Assembly (NCBI GenBank): GCA_001005265.1
Contig: CP011392.1
Location: 682,001 to 746,000, forward strand
Direction: 5' to 3'
Source: Dehalogenimonas sp. WBC-2
GTDB lineage: Bacteria > Chloroflexota > Dehalococcoidia > Dehalococcoidales > Dehalococcoidaceae
Length of the DNA: 64,000 nucleotides
The notes beneath the pieces are model-generated. The model saw nothing but the letters and a program-made list of their open reading frames with translations. It was not told where the DNA came from and ran no database searches. Positions 63,183-64,000 of this stretch are shown here, piece after piece. A program made the position numbers and the translations under genes. Within the stretch, counting starts at the first letter, position 1; each line of letters starts with the position of its first letter.

Positions 63183-63641
63183 CTAATGTCCTTTTAATTC
63201 GTTGCGGTAGTCTTCATACGTTCTGGCAATTTCCGGATACTTCAGCCCCAGCATCTGTGCCGCAAGATAAGCGGCATTCTTGGCACCGGCAACACCTATG
63301 GCTACGGTGGCTACCGGAATGCCGGCGGGCATTTGGACAATGGCATACAGGGAATCGACACCTTTAAGCTCACTTGAGGCAATGGGTACCCCGATAACTG
63401 GTATAGTCGTCCATGAAGCGATGACGCCGGGGAGATGGGCCGCAGCGCCAGCGCCAGCAATGATAACTTCTACCCCTGATTCCCTGGCGTTCTTACAGAA
63501 AGTCTGGACTTTCTCTGGTTGGCGGTGAGCCGACATAACCAGCACTTCCGGTTCAATTCCCATTTTCTCAAGGGCATCAGCAGTGTTTTGCATAACATCC
63601 ATGTCAGATTTAGAACCCATAATGACGGCGACTTTAGGCAT
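63183..63641 (-). CDS. purE: N5-carboxyaminoimidazole ribonucleotide mutase (PurE)
   Basis: It converts N5-CAIR to CAIR. The 152-residue product has VAVIMGSKSDMDVMQ, VLVMSAHRQPEKV and IIAGAGAAAHLPGVIASWTTIPVIGVP, the class I active site. ATG 63641 is chosen as it is eight bases from CGGAGG; an ATG two codons earlier is too close to it. The matching purK is not in the window. Confidence 0.95.
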   Translation of the reverse strand: MPKVAVIMGSKSDMDVMQNTADALEKMGIEPEVLVMSAHRQPEKVQTFCKNARESGVEVIIAGAGAAAHLPGVIASWTTIPVIGVPIASSELKGVDSLYAIVQMPAGIPVATVAIGVAGAKNAAYLAAQMLGLKYPEIARTYEDYRNELKGH

Positions 63642-63661
63642 ATTCATAACCTCCGAAAGGT

Positions 63662-64000
63662 TTATTGCTCCTCAGTGAATAGCGCAATATCGCGGCGATA
63701 GTGGGCGCCGTTAAAAGAGATGCAGTTGATATTCTCATACACTTTACGACGGGCTTCATCGAGTGAGTGGCCGCAGCCGGTAATTGACAGCACGCGGCCT
63801 CCGGTAGTAACCACCCGTCCGTTATGGGAAATTTTAGTGCCGGCGTGGAAAACGGTTGCCTCCGGATTAATGTCAGCCAACCCGCTTATTGTGACGCCTT
63901 TCTTATACTCTTCCGGGTAGCCGCCGGACGCCATAACTACAGCAACACAATTAGTGTCTGCCCATTCAATGTTTATCTTATCCAGTGAACCATCAATTAC
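63662..64000 (-). CDS. purD: Phosphoribosylamine-glycine ligase (PurD), C-terminal part (cut by window edge)
   Basis: Only the last ~112 residues are inside the window. They have VVMASGGYPEEYKKGVTISGL, the conserved PurD C-terminal domain start, VFHAGTKISHNGRVVTTGGRVLSITGCGHSLDEARRKVYE and the end FNGAHYRRDIA. The frame is open to the right edge. It makes glycinamide ribonucleotide. It is first of the run purD-purE-purB-purC. Confidence 0.95.
   Translation of the reverse strand, partial: VIDGSLDKINIEWADTNCVAVVMASGGYPEEYKKGVTISGLADINPEATVFHAGTKISHNGRVVTTGGRVLSITGCGHSLDEARRKVYENINCISFNGAHYRRDIALFTEEQ

Overview
The window reads as a contiguous piece of a chromosome from the class Dehalococcoidia (Chloroflexota), most like Dehalococcoides or Dehalogenimonas. 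This is inference from gene content and was not searched. Pointers are ftsA-ftsZ without peptidoglycan genes, a corrinoid-salvage pair (CbiE-like methylase and corrinoid adenosyltransferase), minimal Ku plus ligase end joining, tandem archaeal-type sugar nucleotidyltransferase/acetyltransferases, TrpB2, tandem PAC2 proteins and the archaeal-type homocysteine cluster. TTG and GTG starts are common. There is no phage, insertion sequence, CRISPR array or rRNA.

Layout. 1-3.9 kb: recN start (cut by the edge), a membrane protein with an EEP phosphohydrolase domain, an RNase H-fold exonuclease and a DUF5343-like protein, all on the minus strand. 4.0-7.1 kb: small ORF, ftsA, ftsZ and a winged-helix protein. 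7.2-9.4 kb: a 730-residue alanine-rich coiled-coil protein with a C-terminal membrane anchor. 9.5-16.5 kb: hemW, lepA, corrinoid genes, the end-joining pair and pyrophosphatase. 16.5-22.9 kb: a truncated glycosyltransferase, then an amino-sugar operon (two GlmU-like paralogues, glmS), a universal stress protein and a HAD hydrolase. 23-30 kb: the complete F-type ATP synthase operon. 30-33 kb: khpA, rpsP, endonuclease V and prfB with its programmed frameshift. 32.5-42.3 kb: a gluzincin-like protease, an oligopeptide-binding lipoprotein, tRNA-Ser, a repeat-bearing gene-free stretch, prfC, two PAC2 proteins, trpB2 behind a tryptophan T-box, a 38-residue membrane microprotein, tRNA-Gln and tRNA-Glu. 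42.6-52.2 kb: nadE, an RNA methyltransferase-Maf fusion, typA, mutS2, tRNA-Asp, pilT and a MerR-like regulator. 52.3-54.7 kb: a three-gene homocysteine cluster. 54.9-60.5 kb: hisZ-hisG-hisD-hisC-hisB. 60.8-64 kb: purD-purE-purB-purC on the minus strand, with purD cut by the edge.

Most of this is core metabolism. The parts most worth a second look are: (a) a hisG made of two tandem HisG units that have lost different halves of the catalytic apparatus; (b) the MA1820-1822-like homocysteine genes; (c) the 730-residue tail-anchored alanine-rich protein; (d) three copies of a 9-base repeat at an exact 23-base period between the DUF5343-like gene and the division operon; (e) a cluster of GGTTGTTT repeats, including a 16-base palindrome, in a nearly 800-base gene-free stretch; (f) the methyltransferase-Maf fusion; (g) the tail-anchorless 38-residue membrane microprotein behind a near-consensus promoter; and (h) two genes predicted to be transcribed without a leader. 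Many promoters match TTGACA-N17/18-TATAAT closely and are listed individually.
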